Below are positions 46,100-58,700 of a stretch of DNA of 64,000 bases, one piece after another. Numbering within the stretch: the stretch's first letter is position 1; each line of letters starts with the position of its first letter. Source of the DNA: Siphonodentalium dalli (Eukaryota > Mollusca > Scaphopoda > Gadilida > Siphonodentaliidae); NCBI GenBank assembly GCA_032622095.1, contig CP136064.1, forward strand, positions 175,598,247 to 175,662,246, read 5' to 3'. The notes under the pieces were generated by a model, which had not been told where the DNA came from, did no database searches, and worked only from the letters and a program-made list of their open reading frames with translations. The position numbers and the translations under genes are program-made.

Positions 46100-47280
46100 G
46101 GCAGCAAAAGTGATGAAATATTTTTGTTTCCAACAAATTAATACATAATCATCTCCGTGATATGGCGCCATTCGAGCAGGGTGCACGTAGCAGGAGAGGG
46201 CATCAACATTTATAAAACTATTTTTTAGCACCGATTTCCACCAAATTGATATATATTCTTCTCCGTGATACGAGGAAACTAATCGTGTGATTTAAAGGGG
46301 TACTGTACGCCATTTTCATTAAATTTCCGGTGACAACAACGATCTAATATCGATAATATATAGAAACATAAGTAATTTGAGTCGAAGATGTATTCGGTAA
46401 ACGCTCAGGTTAATAGGCTATCTTAAAATTTAATAATTTAAAAGTTAATAATTTGATATAAATTGAATTTATGACTGGAGCCATAAAATGGCGTCAATTA
46501 AATTACGAATTACCGTAATCAAAAACAGTAATTGAGGGATACTGGATTGTTAAACCGATCGCTTAAAATATTATGATGATACGCGGGGAGAACACTCAAG
46601 CCACTCACTGACTAGCGACGATACAATAACTTAAATGATTATATGGGACTAGTATGCATATAATATAACTTTTATTTGATTCATTTGGTTGAAAACTTTA
46701 CAAAAATTACTCGACAACGACAATTTGTATTTTTGCATTCCGGTAAATTTGTCATCCGTAACATGATTTCGTACTCAACAGACTTTCAAATAATGGAAAA
46801 AGTGTTACCTTATTCTCCGACTCGGAGACTATAGAAACCAACAACAACATTTGGCGTACAGTACCCCTTTAAAGACGCAAACTTAATGGTGCCGTTTGTG
46901 TGAGAGATGGGGCTCGTAAATTTGATAAGAGTTTGTTTCGTTGCGATTACCACCAAAATGATAAATAATCACCTCCATGCTAGCAGGAATCTATAAGGAC
47001 GTGGTTTATATATATCATAAGTAGCGCCGTTCGAGTCATTTGGTAGGGGTGGGGCACCAAATCGGATTACAAATTACATTTGTGTTTAGCACTAATTTAC
47101 TCCAAATTCAAACACGTTCTCGGATGATATGAGACTGCTATAAAATTATGTGGTTTAAAGACGCCATATTTGGTCAGGGATGGAGAGAGAAGCGGCATTA
47201 ACATTGATAAGTCCAAATATTTTAGTCCACCAAAGTAATATATAGTCATCTCCATAATTAATGGTGATCGAATGAAGTTA
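46100..47280. repeat. Degenerate tandem repeat, about 130-160 bp units
   Basis: Recurring phrases 'aatcatctccgtgatat', 'cgccattcgag' or 'gccatatttggtc', 'ttagcac..att..ccaaat' and 'gtg.tttaaagacgc'. At least five units are visible, one split by the MITE at 46296. No gene. Confidence 0.6.
46296..46868. mobile_element. TTAA-flanked MITE with 17 bp perfect TIRs (573 bp)
   Basis: TTAA at 46292-46295 and 46869-46872. The ends are 'AGGGGTACTGTACGCCA' and its exact reverse complement. A neighbouring repeat unit at 47154-47166 ('gtttaaagacgcc') shows the empty site. The interior is non-coding. By target and layout it is piggyBac-type, distinct from the 'AGGTACTC' family. Confidence 0.88.
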
Positions 47281-48513
47281 CTTTATATCTTTTCAACTGT
47301 TATATTTATATGGGAACGGGAATTGTGGCATTCACATGGTGAGCTAGCAAAACTGATACATAGAAGAAAACATTAAAAGTATATATATTTATCATTCTAT
47401 TTAAGAGATACACACATATTATTGCAAAACAGTGAGGGACATTGAACCGTCAGATGATGGCATGTTAGAATGGCTCATGTATTATAACAAATTATAGAGT
47501 GTGGCCAATTAAAGATATTTTCCATAAAAAAAAGATACAATTTGTCACAAGAGATGAAAATGTATAGACGGCCTGTTCAAATATAGTGGTCAGAGTGTGC
47601 AGTCAAATATAGGTTCTTCTGGGATAAAAGAAAACAGCGAGTAGCTGCGTAGCATATGATACTGGCATCTGACATCTGCCCGATATAGAGGATTTCTTTT
47701 AATTTTTAGAACATATTCATGGCCTAACATAAACATGTAGCTGATATATAGCCACATTTCTTTTAAACTGAGAACAATTAGTCAGTATATAGCACCATGC
47801 ACGAACAGAGGATTACCTGGCCATTTCTTTAAAACATCTGTATCTCCGCGGAGATTTCACCTGGTATCCTCAAAATTTTAGTCTAAGCACTAGATTGATT
47901 TATACATCTCAATGTAAAACCAAATTGGCGTCTTTTATTTTTTGCGAATTAATGTGTTTATGATGTCCACGAACTCATAGCAGCCCAATGTTTCATTGAT
48001 CAACAGATATTACATGGGCATTGTCATAGAAAACTACCCGAAACAGACTCCCTGTGTGAGCCTTTATTCAGCGTCGGAATGGGCCTGTGGCCCCTGTGTA
48101 CGCTTCGCGCACATTTGGATATAAATATTCACATAGGTTCATATTTGACTTATTTGATTCCGAAATAAGCCAAGCCCATAGTGGACTTATACCCATTATT
48201 CTGTTGGATAGCATGGGCCACAGTGAAAACACACATATAAAGAGCTTACATCTGGTCTGCAAACAGGTTCATATTGAACCTAAATATTCACATTTATTTT
48301 ATTCTGAAATATTTATTTAATTAAATTTTTTATATTAAAATTTTGAAAAACTAATGACGTTATAACCCCCGCCAGGGTTACCACAGGTTACCACACCAAA
48401 TTTGATTGAAATGGGACCAGCAGTCTGTGAGAAAATTCCGAACATATATATATATACAGATTATTTATGGGACGGTTGTTACCTTTCTAATTTAAAATAA
48501 TCATTAAATTTCA
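47281..48513. other. No recognisable gene
   Basis: AT-rich. Short frames at 48.07-48.32 kb overlap on both strands and lack any domain. Near 48250 'aggttcatattgaacct' is a small palindrome. Confidence 0.45.
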
Positions 48514-48517
48514 TTAA

Positions 48518-48951
48518 ATGTACTCAATCCGATCAGACGCTCCTATATTACTATTTCTTTGGCTTTGTGGGTAAAAATTTTTGATTCGAGTCGAGGAACC
48601 TACACATCAAAGCTCAGATTGATCAGATATCGATTTTTGAAGTTTGTGATTTCTATTGTTTTTGGGACAGAAACTCGAGGTCTTGCAGATAAAGATGGAT
48701 AACTCTAAAATCAAGTGGTAATAATAACCACATGATTTTAGAGTTATACATCTTTATCTGCAAGACCACCCGTTTGACCTCGAGTTTCTGTCTGTTTCTG
48801 TCCCAAAAACAATAGAAATCACAAACTTCAAAAATCAATATCTGATCACTCTGAGCTTTGATGTGTGGGTTCCTCGACTCGAATCAAATATTGTTTACCC
48901 CCGAAGCCAAAGAAATAGTAATATAGGAGCGTCTGATCGGATTGAGTACCT
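48518..48951. mobile_element. TTAA-flanked MITE, almost fully palindromic (434 bp)
   Basis: TTAA at 48514-48517 and 48952-48955. The two halves pair almost throughout around a centre near 48735 ('gatggataactctaaaatca' on the left, 'tgattttagagttatacatc' on the right), so the whole element can fold back. No coding. Confidence 0.85.
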
Positions 48952-48984
48952 TTAATCAAGAACAATTTTATCTTCATATATAAT

Positions 48985-49708
48985 ACTAGCAGGTGGACCC
49001 GACTTCGTCCGGGCTGTTTCCCCTCTGCTTTTCGGCGAATTGCGCGATTTGACCTTGAATTGTCCATTTTGAAGGTCAGGTGGGGTCACGATTTGACCCG
49101 TCCAAAACACTGCCCGGACAAAAGTACCCGTCGAAATCCATCCGGTTTTACCCGATTTGACCTTGAATTGGTCCGGGCTGTTTCCCCTCTGCTTTTCGGC
49201 GAATTGCGCGATTTGACCTTGAATTGTCCATTTTGAAGGTCAGGTGGGGTCACGATTTGACCCGTCCAAAACACTGCCCGGACAAAATTACCCGACAAAA
49301 GTACCTGTCGAAATCCATCCGGTTTTACCCGATTTGACCTCGAATTTATCATTTTGACGGTCAAGGTCAGGGTCACGACTCGACTCGTCCAAAACACCCA
49401 GTGGACAAAAGTAACCACACGTATCAAATTTCGCCGAAATCCCATCAAAATTCGCGATTTGACCTTGAAATGACCCGATTTAAAGGTCACGTCGCACGGG
49501 CAAATTAATAGGCATATGCCACTCCCCGGCCGAAAGTACACCCACATACCAAGTTTCATCGATTTACCTTGAAATGACCCGATTTCAAGGTCAAGGTCAC
49601 ATCGCACGGGCACAAATTAATAGGCCTATGCCACTCCACGGCCGAAAGTACCCCCACATACCAAGTTTCATCGAAATCGGTTTGGTCGTTTTCGAGTCCA
49701 TCGCGAAC

Positions 49709-49751
<43 letters not shown>

Positions 49752-49752
49752 C
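48985..49752 (+). repeat. Tandem 'gatttgacc' repeats ending in ACAG tail (RTE-like 3' end)
   Basis: Starts 'ctagcaggtggacccgactt'. A block of about 164 bp ('gtccgggctgtttcccctct') repeats at 49007 and 49171, followed by diverged units. It ends with 'caagtttcatcgaaatcggt', 'cgttttcgagtccatcgcga' and an ACAG microsatellite. This end resembles 3' termini of RTE-type LINEs and their SINEs; no reverse transcriptase is present. Frames over it are shadows. Confidence 0.6.
49707..49752. repeat. ACAG microsatellite
   Basis: About ten ACAG units closing the RTE-like repeat. Confidence 0.9.
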
Positions 49753-50036
49753 ACAGATCTTCCAAAATATATAATAGATCATGGATATATGAACTGCACT
49801 TTTGAAAAAAATGTATTTTACATATGTTCTTGGTACCGGAAACAGTGACATTTTTAATATTGTTTATGCAGGTTCATGTTATAAAAAAATGAAGTAAATT
49901 AGGTTATACTATCCAATGGGTCGATGGTTCTTAAATATGGTGTCACAATAATTGCTTGTACCTAATGCCACAAAGAAATTCCTGACCGATTTTGAAATAC
50001 CAGGAAATTTTGGCAAAACGTGCGTCTGACACTTAA

Positions 50037-51289
50037 AGGTTATCAATCTGATTCGATGGTCCCCATATCATCAGATTCCAAAAACAACAACAACAACAAC
50101 AACACACATTTTTGAAATGCCGCTTCAGTTGTCGGATCGATTAATTGCCCCAAAATAATGCTAACCATAGTCAACTATAGTATAATATTGCTCAAAACGT
50201 GTTATTTATAAAATTTTGTTGAACAAAATTTGGCCGAATTGTCAAATATCTAACACCCAGAGACACTTGATTTTAGAGTTATCCATCTACATCTTCAATT
50301 TGGTCCGAGACTGTCGGCTTGATGAATATTTGCCAGGCCGCCAAAAATTACATATCTCGGGAAATAACAAATTTCAACAAGATGTGGCATCAGAGATGCT
50401 GTGTCTCGTTTTCGGTGGCTTACCGCCGGTGGCTACCGCCAATTGGTGTGCATCAGTATCGGTAGACTAATTAATAGGTAAAATCGAAAAATGACTAATT
50501 AAGGGCCATAACTCCATCAAATTTTATCGGGCCAGGCTGGTTTTCGAACTCGTCCGAAATATTCTTGGCAAGTATGTCTATTCCAAATTTTAAACAAATC
50601 GGAGGACGTTTGTTGAAGTTATCGCGCTAACGAGCTGAAAATTAACGAAAAATGACTAATTAAGGGCCATAACTCTATAAAATTTTATCGGACAAGGCCG
50701 GTTTTCGAACTCGTCCGAGATATTCTTGGGAGACACCTATATACCAAATTTCAATCAAATCGGATAACGTTTGTTGAAGTTATCGCGCTAACGAGCTGAA
50801 AATTCGTGAAAAATGACTAATTAAGGGCTATAACTCTATCAAATTTTATCGGACCAGGCCGGTTTTCGAACTCATCCGAGATATTCTTGGGAGACACCTA
50901 TATACCAAATTTTAATCAAATCGGATAACGTTTGTTGAAGTTATCGCGCTAACGAGCTGAAAATTCAAAGGGCCATAACTCTGTAATAAATGTGCGGACG
51001 AACCCGATTTTTTGTCTGCAGCTTACGAGCATGGATATGTACTCACACACACATTGAATCCGTCAATAAACGGTTGAGTTATAAGCAAAACACGCTGCCC
51101 GTCCGTCCGCTGCCCGCCCACCGTCCCTCATCAAACTATAAGTCGAGTTTTGGAAAAAAACTCGACTAAAAATCGATATCTGATCACTCTGAGCTTTGAT
51201 GGGTGGGTACCTCTATATGAAACAAATATTTTTTACCCCCAAATCTGAAGAAATAGTAATTTGGGAGCGTTTATTAGGATTATGCATCT
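50037..51289. mobile_element. TTAA-flanked MITE interrupted by a Helitron-like insertion
   Basis: TTAA at 50033-50036 precedes 'AGGTTATCAATCTGA', and the right end precedes TTAA at 51290-51293. The left half (to about 50376, '...aataacaaatttcaac') and right half (from about 51170, 'aatcgatatctgatcactct') join as in the intact copy near 28300-28340. Between them lies the repeat element at about 50377-51169. Confidence 0.7.
50377..51169 (+). mobile_element. Helitron-like non-autonomous element with tandem core
   Basis: The core is three to four units of about 158 bp ('aaaaatgactaattaagggc' at about 50490, 50648 and 50805) with 'aagttatcgcgctaacgagc'. A partial unit follows, then a GC-rich 'cgtccgtccgctgcccgccc' stretch. 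The 3' end is a hairpin, 'AGTCGAGTTTT' pairing with 'AAAACTCGACT', ending in CTAA (51166-51169). A 3' hairpin plus CTRR is a Helitron hallmark. No Rep/helicase is present. Confidence 0.55.
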
Positions 51290-51295
51290 TTAATT

Positions 51296-51500
51296 GAACA
51301 TATTCCTTGGGTGAAGATTGAAGAACAATTCAGTTGATAAGATGTCGGCGCACATATGATATGTATTAATTATGACGTTGTTGCGCTGCCATATACCGGC
51401 GTTGAATTAAAATCAATGGTTGTCAGATAACAATTAAAATAAAAATATGTAGCAGTTTAAATTTACAGACATCGTTTAAAAATCAATTTTATTTTTATTT
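51296..51500. repeat. Third, diverged copy of GPCR 3' flank
   Basis: 'gaagattgaagaacaa', 'cagttgataagatgt', 'atgtattaatt.tgacgttgt' and 'gccatata' follow the same order as 1478-1570 and 24940-25025. No receptor sequence lies next to it. Confidence 0.5.
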
Positions 51501-51982
51501 TAAATCTTCATTTACATTCGATATATTTTTAAAACCAAACCTTAATAAAAGATTAGGCATTACTGATTTTGGTCTTGAGACTCTTGACACATCATGTATT
51601 GTAGTTTGGAATTACCCCATATATTATAACACAAACTATGCACATTGCTTCTGAATTGGTTTATCATTAATTGTTGATTTTGAAATCGATACAATGATTT
51701 TTGATGGATAACTATTGAAGAGAACGTGACCATGGTGACATTAGTCATTGTGTAAATAAGTAGTTGGTTCTAAATATTCGTTATCAGATCGAAAAACATA
51801 AGCATTGATTTAGAAACAATGTCTATTCATTTAGACTAACATATAATTTGATTGTTATTTGACACCATACTGGTTTTCATAAGAGATTTCTCTACATATT
51901 GTTTTTACCAAATAGCCGCCCACTGTCTGATTCCGGGGATCAAAGTAGGCTTATACAAGTTCACTGATGTGAAATATGAACA
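51501..51982. other. No recognisable gene
   Basis: AT-rich. The only frame, 62 residues on the minus strand, shows no domain. Confidence 0.5.
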
Positions 51983-51986
51983 TTAA

Positions 51987-52484
51987 AGGTACTCATCCGA
52001 TATATTACTAAATTATATATTTCCTATATATTACTAAATTATATATTTCCTAAATTACTATTTCTTTGGCTTCGGGGGTAAAAGAATATTTGACTTGAGT
52101 CGAGGAACCCACCCATCAAAGCTCAGAGTGATCAGATATCAATTTTTGAAGTTCATTATTTCTCGAGATGTGTAATCGTGATAATATGTGGCCCAGAAAC
52201 ACGTGGTCGAACTGAGGGTCTTGGACAAAATTGCAGATGAAGATGGACAACTCTAAAATCATGTGGTCAAATTTTGTGATACTTTAGCGATAATACAGCC
52301 ATATTTTGTTGAACAAAATGTTGATAAATAACAAGTTTTGGGAATTTTATACCATACTTGACAGTGGTTAGCATTATTTTGTTGCAATAAATCGATTCTG
52401 ATAACTAAAGTGTATTTTGAAGAAATGTTGTTGTTGTTGTTGTATCTTGATGGTATGGGGAGCGTCTGATTGGATTGAGTACCT
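51987..52484. mobile_element. TTAA-flanked palindromic MITE (498 bp)
   Basis: TTAA at 51983-51986 and 52485-52488. The ends are 'AGGTACTCATCCGA' and 'GGATTGAGTACCT'. The left half includes a small duplication, 'ttactaaattatatatttcc' twice (about 52006 and 52030). Confidence 0.8.
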
Positions 52485-52637
52485 TTAATTGTCACAGGAA
52501 GATATATTTACTGATATCACTAAATCAAATTATAGATACATATCATTCAGTTTGTGTGATACCCAAAGTAGATTGTTTGTATGTACATAACATGTACATA
52601 ATAGAGGAGTGGGCCACACAAATTACATCAAGTCATG

Positions 52638-53618
52638 GAGGTCAATCCAGCATGCTCCTCGTTTTGCTTCTTTTTCCTTCGAAAAATGGGGGTACATTTG
52701 TATATACTTACTTGTTTTTAAAATAATGGTATTAATCCTGCTTATAAAACCAAAACTTTTATAGATGGATATCTCAATCTTTGGCATAAATCTTACTGAG
52801 ATGTAAATCTGTAAAAAATAAGTGAAAAGATCATCACAGAGAACTACTAAAACATGGCTAATATAATAAAAGGCCGTCTGGCCACAGTGTCCCCCGAAAA
52901 GGTGGCTTTATTTGGGGTATCAGCTTTTCTGAAAAAAATAACAAGGACCCTAAATCCGATACTAAATTTCAGAACAAAATGGGTGGATCGTACCCATATT
53001 CGAACTTAATCTGTATTTCGAGCTGATAAACTCATATACCAAATTTGATTCAGATATGATCACACAAACTAAAGTTATCATCCGGAAACCAGAAATGGAC
53101 AGGATTCTAAGTCGTAAAAGGGCCATAACTCTAACAAAAATGGGCAGAGCAAACCCATATTCGAACCTGACCTGTATTTTGGGCCGATAAACTATCATAC
53201 TAAATTTGATTCAGATATGATGACACAAACTAAAGTTATCATCCGGAAACCAGAAATTAACAGGATTCTAAGTCGAAAAAGGGCAATAACTCTAGCAAAA
53301 ATGGGTGGATTGTACCCATATTCGAACTTGACCTGTATTTCGAGCTGATAAACGCACATTCCAAATTTGGTTCAGATATGATCACACCGTGGCAAACTGA
53401 AGTTATCATCCGGAAACGAGAAATTGACAGGATTCCAAGTCAAATAAAAGGTCGGTAGACCTCATGTCCGCCTCTAAGTGTCGGCTTGATACGACTGTTG
53501 TTTGCGCATAAAAACCTGTCTTTAGTGCTAGTAAACCTACATACCATATTTAATTTCATTCAGTACACATTTACTAAAGTTATCATCCGGAAACCTCAAA
53601 TTGGCAAAAATTCTAAGT
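52638..53618 (+). repeat. Segmental duplication, copy 1 ('gggccataactct' family)
   Basis: Near-identical to 59144-60133 (offset about 6.5 kb). It contains tandem units of about 160 bp: 'agggccataactctaacaaa', 'cgaacctgacctgtattt', 'aaactaaagttatcatccgg'. A 78-residue minus-strand frame is identical in both copies (52962-53198 and 59477-59713), but it lies inside the repeat and shows no domain. Confidence 0.8.
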
Positions 53619-54545
53619 AAACGAGAGGCCGATCACGATCGGCAGATGTTAACCCATCCCTTGGCGATAAAAATTTAATATGATCGGATAAATGAGAGTT
53701 TTGGTGTTGAATTATAGAGTATACTGTTATGTACTATTATAGACAAATGTACATAACACAAATTATTGGAATTTATGGGTCACTGGCATTTATATAAGAG
53801 AATGCACTGGTACAGGATCTGTAATGCTAAATCGCCACAGCCAGCAAGTCCGTGGGTTAAATGTGTAGGTGTGCCCTGGAAATGGAATACTTGGGTTAAG
53901 AGAGTCCAATTTAAGTTTACAATAATAATGTGTCCTAGTATACAGATAAGCAACCTCACCACTGACCCATTAATATCAAATTATATAGCACAGCTGTCAA
54001 AAAATCACAGGAATTGTTTATGTTGAACACTGACCTCTATTAAACCAATAACAATTATAATGATATCAGACCATCTGAAGATATAAATCTGCAGCACAGA
54101 TCCAAGTCTACTGTTAATATCATGTGATGTTTATTGTTGAATCTTTATTTTAAATTAGATACCACAGGCTTCTTTATCAGATTATTTGTACATTGGCATA
54201 AGAGACATCAGAAAATAATGTAGCTTTATCAATAGCTAAGTAGTCCAAATGCAATTGGTGAATTGGATTTAATGTTGCTCCAAACAGATTTACCAGTACA
54301 TAACACAAGATTTTGGACCGATTTAATCAAATTTGGTGTGGTGATTCGGGGTACCCTTGGCAGAGTTAAAATGGTTATAATTGTTTTTAATTATTTAAAA
54401 AAATTAAAGGGACACATTGGAAATCTTTTTATCAACTTGTATCATAATCATCAATATCTAAATGAAAACAAATGACAATGTCAATGACATTTTTTTTATT
54501 ATTATTATAAAAGTTAAAAATATTTTTTTTTTAAATCGATTTTTT
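53619..54545. other. Repeat-derived; partly duplicated at the right edge
   Basis: About 53634-53850 matches about 63745-63940 ('acataacacaaattattgga'). Near 54320 'aatttggtgtggtgattcgg' echoes the GPCR flank at about 2148. No gene. Confidence 0.55.
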
Positions 54546-55205
54546 TTTCTTAAAAAAAGGGTCATAACTCCTTTAAAATAAATCGGATCAAACCCATATT
54601 CGAACTATGTTTGAGTTATGGCAGAATGTGTAAATTCTAAGTAGAAAAAGGGCCATAACTCTGTAACAAAAACTCGGATCAAACCCAAATTCGAACTCGA
54701 TCTGTATTTTGGGCTGATATACCCACATACAAAATTTGCTTCTGATTGGATAGAAAATGTTTGAGTTATCGCATTACACGTGAAGTGTCTACGGACGGAC
54801 GGACGGACAGACGGACGAACGACGAGTGGTCAATCCGGACAACGACACTATGTTTACCATACATGGTATGGGTAAACATAAAAAGGGACATAACTCTGGT
54901 GAAAATTGGCGGGCGGAACCCGAATTCGAACTTGACCTGTGTTTTGCTGGGAGAAAGATACATACCAACTTTGGTTCAGATCAAATAATCCAAACTGGAG
55001 TTATCGGTCGGAAACCAAAAATGTTAACAGACGATCAAATTCTAAGTCGAAAAAGGGGCATAACTCTGGTGAAAATTGGCGGACGGAACCAGAATTCGAA
55101 CTTGACCTGTCTTTTCTGCTAGTAAACCCACATACCAAATTTAATTTAATTTGGTTAACTCTAACTAAAGTTATCATCCGGAAACCTCGGATGCACGCAC
55201 GCATT
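54546..55205 (+). repeat. 'gggccataactct' tandem units and GGAC microsatellite
   Basis: Diverged units of about 100-160 bp. A 'ggacggacggacggac' run lies at 54792-54820. 54880-55205 is near-identical to 60136-60461. Frames of up to 211 residues across this region translate the repeat. Confidence 0.7.
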
Positions 55206-55768
55206 TCTAAGAGAAATACAGCAGTCTTTACCCGAACTCGTTCGCGATATCAACAGGTCTTAACTGGATTCAAAGTTCTTGAAAAATGTATAAAACTCAC
55301 ATATGTCACATATTCAAATTACAATTATCTTAGTTTAAATAAGGTTTATTTTTTCAACAAAACACATGTGAATTTACAGGGAAAAGAGAATAAAAACACA
55401 AATGTAACAATATATCAATGTTCATTAGAATGCCCAATGTCCATAGTAATGACTGGGACGCATTTCTTGCCATATATAGGTTCCTGGCCCTGGTCAGTAA
55501 CATCCTTACTGCTCGAAGACACTCAGGACCTTAATACTATAACAGTATCTTGTTTTAAATTGCTGTCATTCTAGGTCACTCCCAACTTAAAACACACGGA
55601 CCAAATTTTGAGTAAGAAACCACTATCATATCAACTGAACTAATCTCATCTATCTACCTGTAATCGAAGTTAGGAGACAGTTAAGGAAATGAATCTTGCA
55701 TTACAGGAAGTTTATAGTTGTTTAGTTAATTAGTCAATAAAAATGGAAGCCTCAGGGAATTCTAATAT
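55206..55768. other. No recognisable gene
   Basis: AT-rich; no repeat or domain recognised. Confidence 0.4.
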
Positions 55769-58700
55769 GAAAGTGTCAATGACACTGTAGCTCAACTTGG
55801 AAAGGGAATAATTTAATGTATTACAGTCAATGGAGCGATTAGGAATGTGGAAAGTTGAATGTCTAATACTAGTTTATAGACATGAAGAGAAAAGTAAAAT
55901 CCAAGATGGCTGCTGACGGCCATGTCTTCGGCCGAATGACCCCAAAATGATTGTATCCCATCCACATGTCATCGTTAACATCCATGACAAATTTTATGAC
56001 GATCAGACTAAAGGTACGACCTGTAGCCCATGCTAAAGAATTTAGTCATACAAAGAGTAAAATCCAAGATGGCTGCTGGCGGCCATCTTTTTTGGACAGA
56101 TGACCCCAAAATGACTCGTTCCCATCTACATGTCATTGTTAACATCCAGGATAAATTTTATGATGATCAGACTAAAAGTACGACCTGTAGCCCGTGCTAA
56201 ATGATTTAGTCATACAAAGAGTAAAATCCAAGATGGCTGCTGGCGGCCATGTTTTTTGGCCGAATGACCTCAAAATGACTCATTCCAATCTACATGTCAT
56301 TGCTAACATCCATGACAAATTTTATGATGATCAGACTAAAGATACGACCTGTAGCCCGTGCTAAAGGATTTAGTCATACAAAGAGTAAAATCCAAGATGG
56401 CTGCTGCGGTCATGTTTTTTGGCCGAATGACCCCAAAATTAATCGTTTCCAATCTACATGTCAATATTAACATCCATGATAAATTTTATGATGATCAGAC
56501 GAACAGTACGACCTGTAGCCTGTGCTAATGGATTGAATTTTGAAATCAAAGATGGCCACTGGCGGCCATTTTTTTCATCCGAATGACCCCAAAATGACTC
56601 GTTCCCATCTACATTCCAATTTCAACAGCCACGAAAAATGTCATGATGATCAGACTCAAGGTACGACCTGTAGACCGTGCTAAAGGATTTAGTCATACAA
56701 AGAGTAAAATCCAAGATGGCTTCTGGTGGCCACGTTTTTTGGCCGAATGACCCCAAAATGACTCGTTCCCATCTACATGTCATTATTAACATTCATGACA
56801 AATTTTATGATGATCAGACTAAAAGTACCACCTGTAGCCCGTGCTAAATGATTTAGTCATACAAAGAGTAAAATCCAAGATGGCTGCTGGTGGCCATGTT
56901 TTTTGGCCGAATGACCTCAAAATGACTTGTTCCAATCTACATGTCATTGTTAACATCCATGACAAATTTTATGATGATCAGACTAAAGGTACGACCTGTA
57001 GCCTGTGCTAAAGGATCTAGTCATACAAAGAGTAAAATCCAAGATGGCTGCTGGCGGGCATGTTTTTAGGCCGAATGACCTCAAAATGACTCGTTCCCAT
57101 CTACATGTCATTGTTAACATCCATGACAAATTTCATGATGATCAGACTAAAGGTACGACCTGTAGCCTGTGCTAATGGATTGAATTTTGAAATCAAAGAT
57201 GGCCACTGGCGGCCATGTTTTTCATCCGAATGACCCCAAAATGACTCGTTCCCATCTACATTACAATTTCAACAGCCATAAAAAATTTCATGATGATCAG
57301 ACTCAAGGTACGACCTGTAGTCCGTGCTATAGGATTTAGTCATACAAAGAGTAAAATCCAAGATGGCTGCTGGCGACCATGTTTTTTGGCCGAATGACCA
57401 CAAAATTAATCGTTCCCATCTACATGTCAATATTAACATCCATGATAAATTTCATGATGATCAGACGAACAGTACGACCTGTAACCCGTGCTAATGGATT
57501 GAATTTTGAAATCAAAGATGGCCACTGGCGGCCATGTTTTGCATCCGAATGACCCCAAAATGACTCGTTCCCATCTACATTACAATTTCAACAGCCATAA
57601 AAAAATTTATGATGATCAGACTAAAAGTACGACCTGTAGCCCGTGCTAAATGATTTAGTCATACAAAGAGTAAAATCCAAGATGGCTTCTGGTGGCCATG
57701 TTTTTTGGCTGAATGACCCCAAAATGACTCGTTCCCATCTACATGTCATTATTAACATTCATGACAAATTTTATGATGATGAGACTAAAAGTACGACCTG
57801 TAGCCCGTGCTAAATGATTTAGTCATACAAAGAGTAAAATCCAAGATGGCTGCTGGCGGCCATGTTTTTCGGCCGAATGACCCCAAAAATGACTCGTTCC
57901 CATCTACATGTCATTGTTAACATCCATGACAAATTTAATGATGATGAGACTAAAAGTACGACCTGTAGCCCGTGCTAAATGATTTAGTCATACAAAGAGT
58001 AAAATCCAAGATGGCTGATGGCGGCCATGTTTTTTGGCCGAATGACCCCAAAATTACTCGTTCCCATCTACATGTGAATATTAACATCCATGACAAATTT
58101 AATGATGATCAGATGAACAGTACGACCTGTGGCCTGTGCTAATGGATTAAATTTTGAAATCAAAGATGGCTGCTGGTGGCCATGTTTTTTGTCCGAATGA
58201 CCCCAAAATGACTCGTTCCCATCTACATTCTAATTTCAACAGCCATTACAAATTTCATGATGATCAGACTAAAGGTACGACCTGTAGCCCGTGCTAAATG
58301 ATTTAGTCATACAAAGAGTAAAATCCAAGATGGCTGCTGGCGGCCATGTTTTTTGCCCGAATGACCCAAAAAAGACTCGTTCCCATCTACATGTCATTGT
58401 TAACATCCATGACAAATTTTATGATGATCTGACCAAAGGTACGACCTGTAGCCCGTGTCAAAGGATTTAGTCATGCAAAGAGTAAAATCTAAGATGGCTG
58501 CCGGCGGCCATGTTTTTTGGCCAAATGACCCCAAAATTACTCGTTCCCATCTACATGTCAATATTAACATCCATGACAAATTTCATGACAATAAGACGAA
58601 CGGTACGGCCTGTAGCCCGTGCTAATGGATTGAATTTTGAAATTCAAGATGGCCACTGGCGGCCATGTTTTTTTTCCGAATGACCCCAAAATGACTCGTT

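Noticed and set aside
49086-49765. 175-residue and 69-residue minus-strand frames ('VCLSVCLSVCLS' type)
   Set aside because: Translations of the tandem 'gatttgacc' repeat and the ACAG microsatellite.
52962-53198. 78-residue minus-strand frame identical in two places (also 59477-59713)
   Set aside because: Identity is explained by the segmental duplication; it lies across tandem satellite units and has no domain.
54939-55574. 211-residue frame
   Set aside because: Its first half is the 'gggccataactct' satellite, repeated at 60194-60466, and its second half has no domain.
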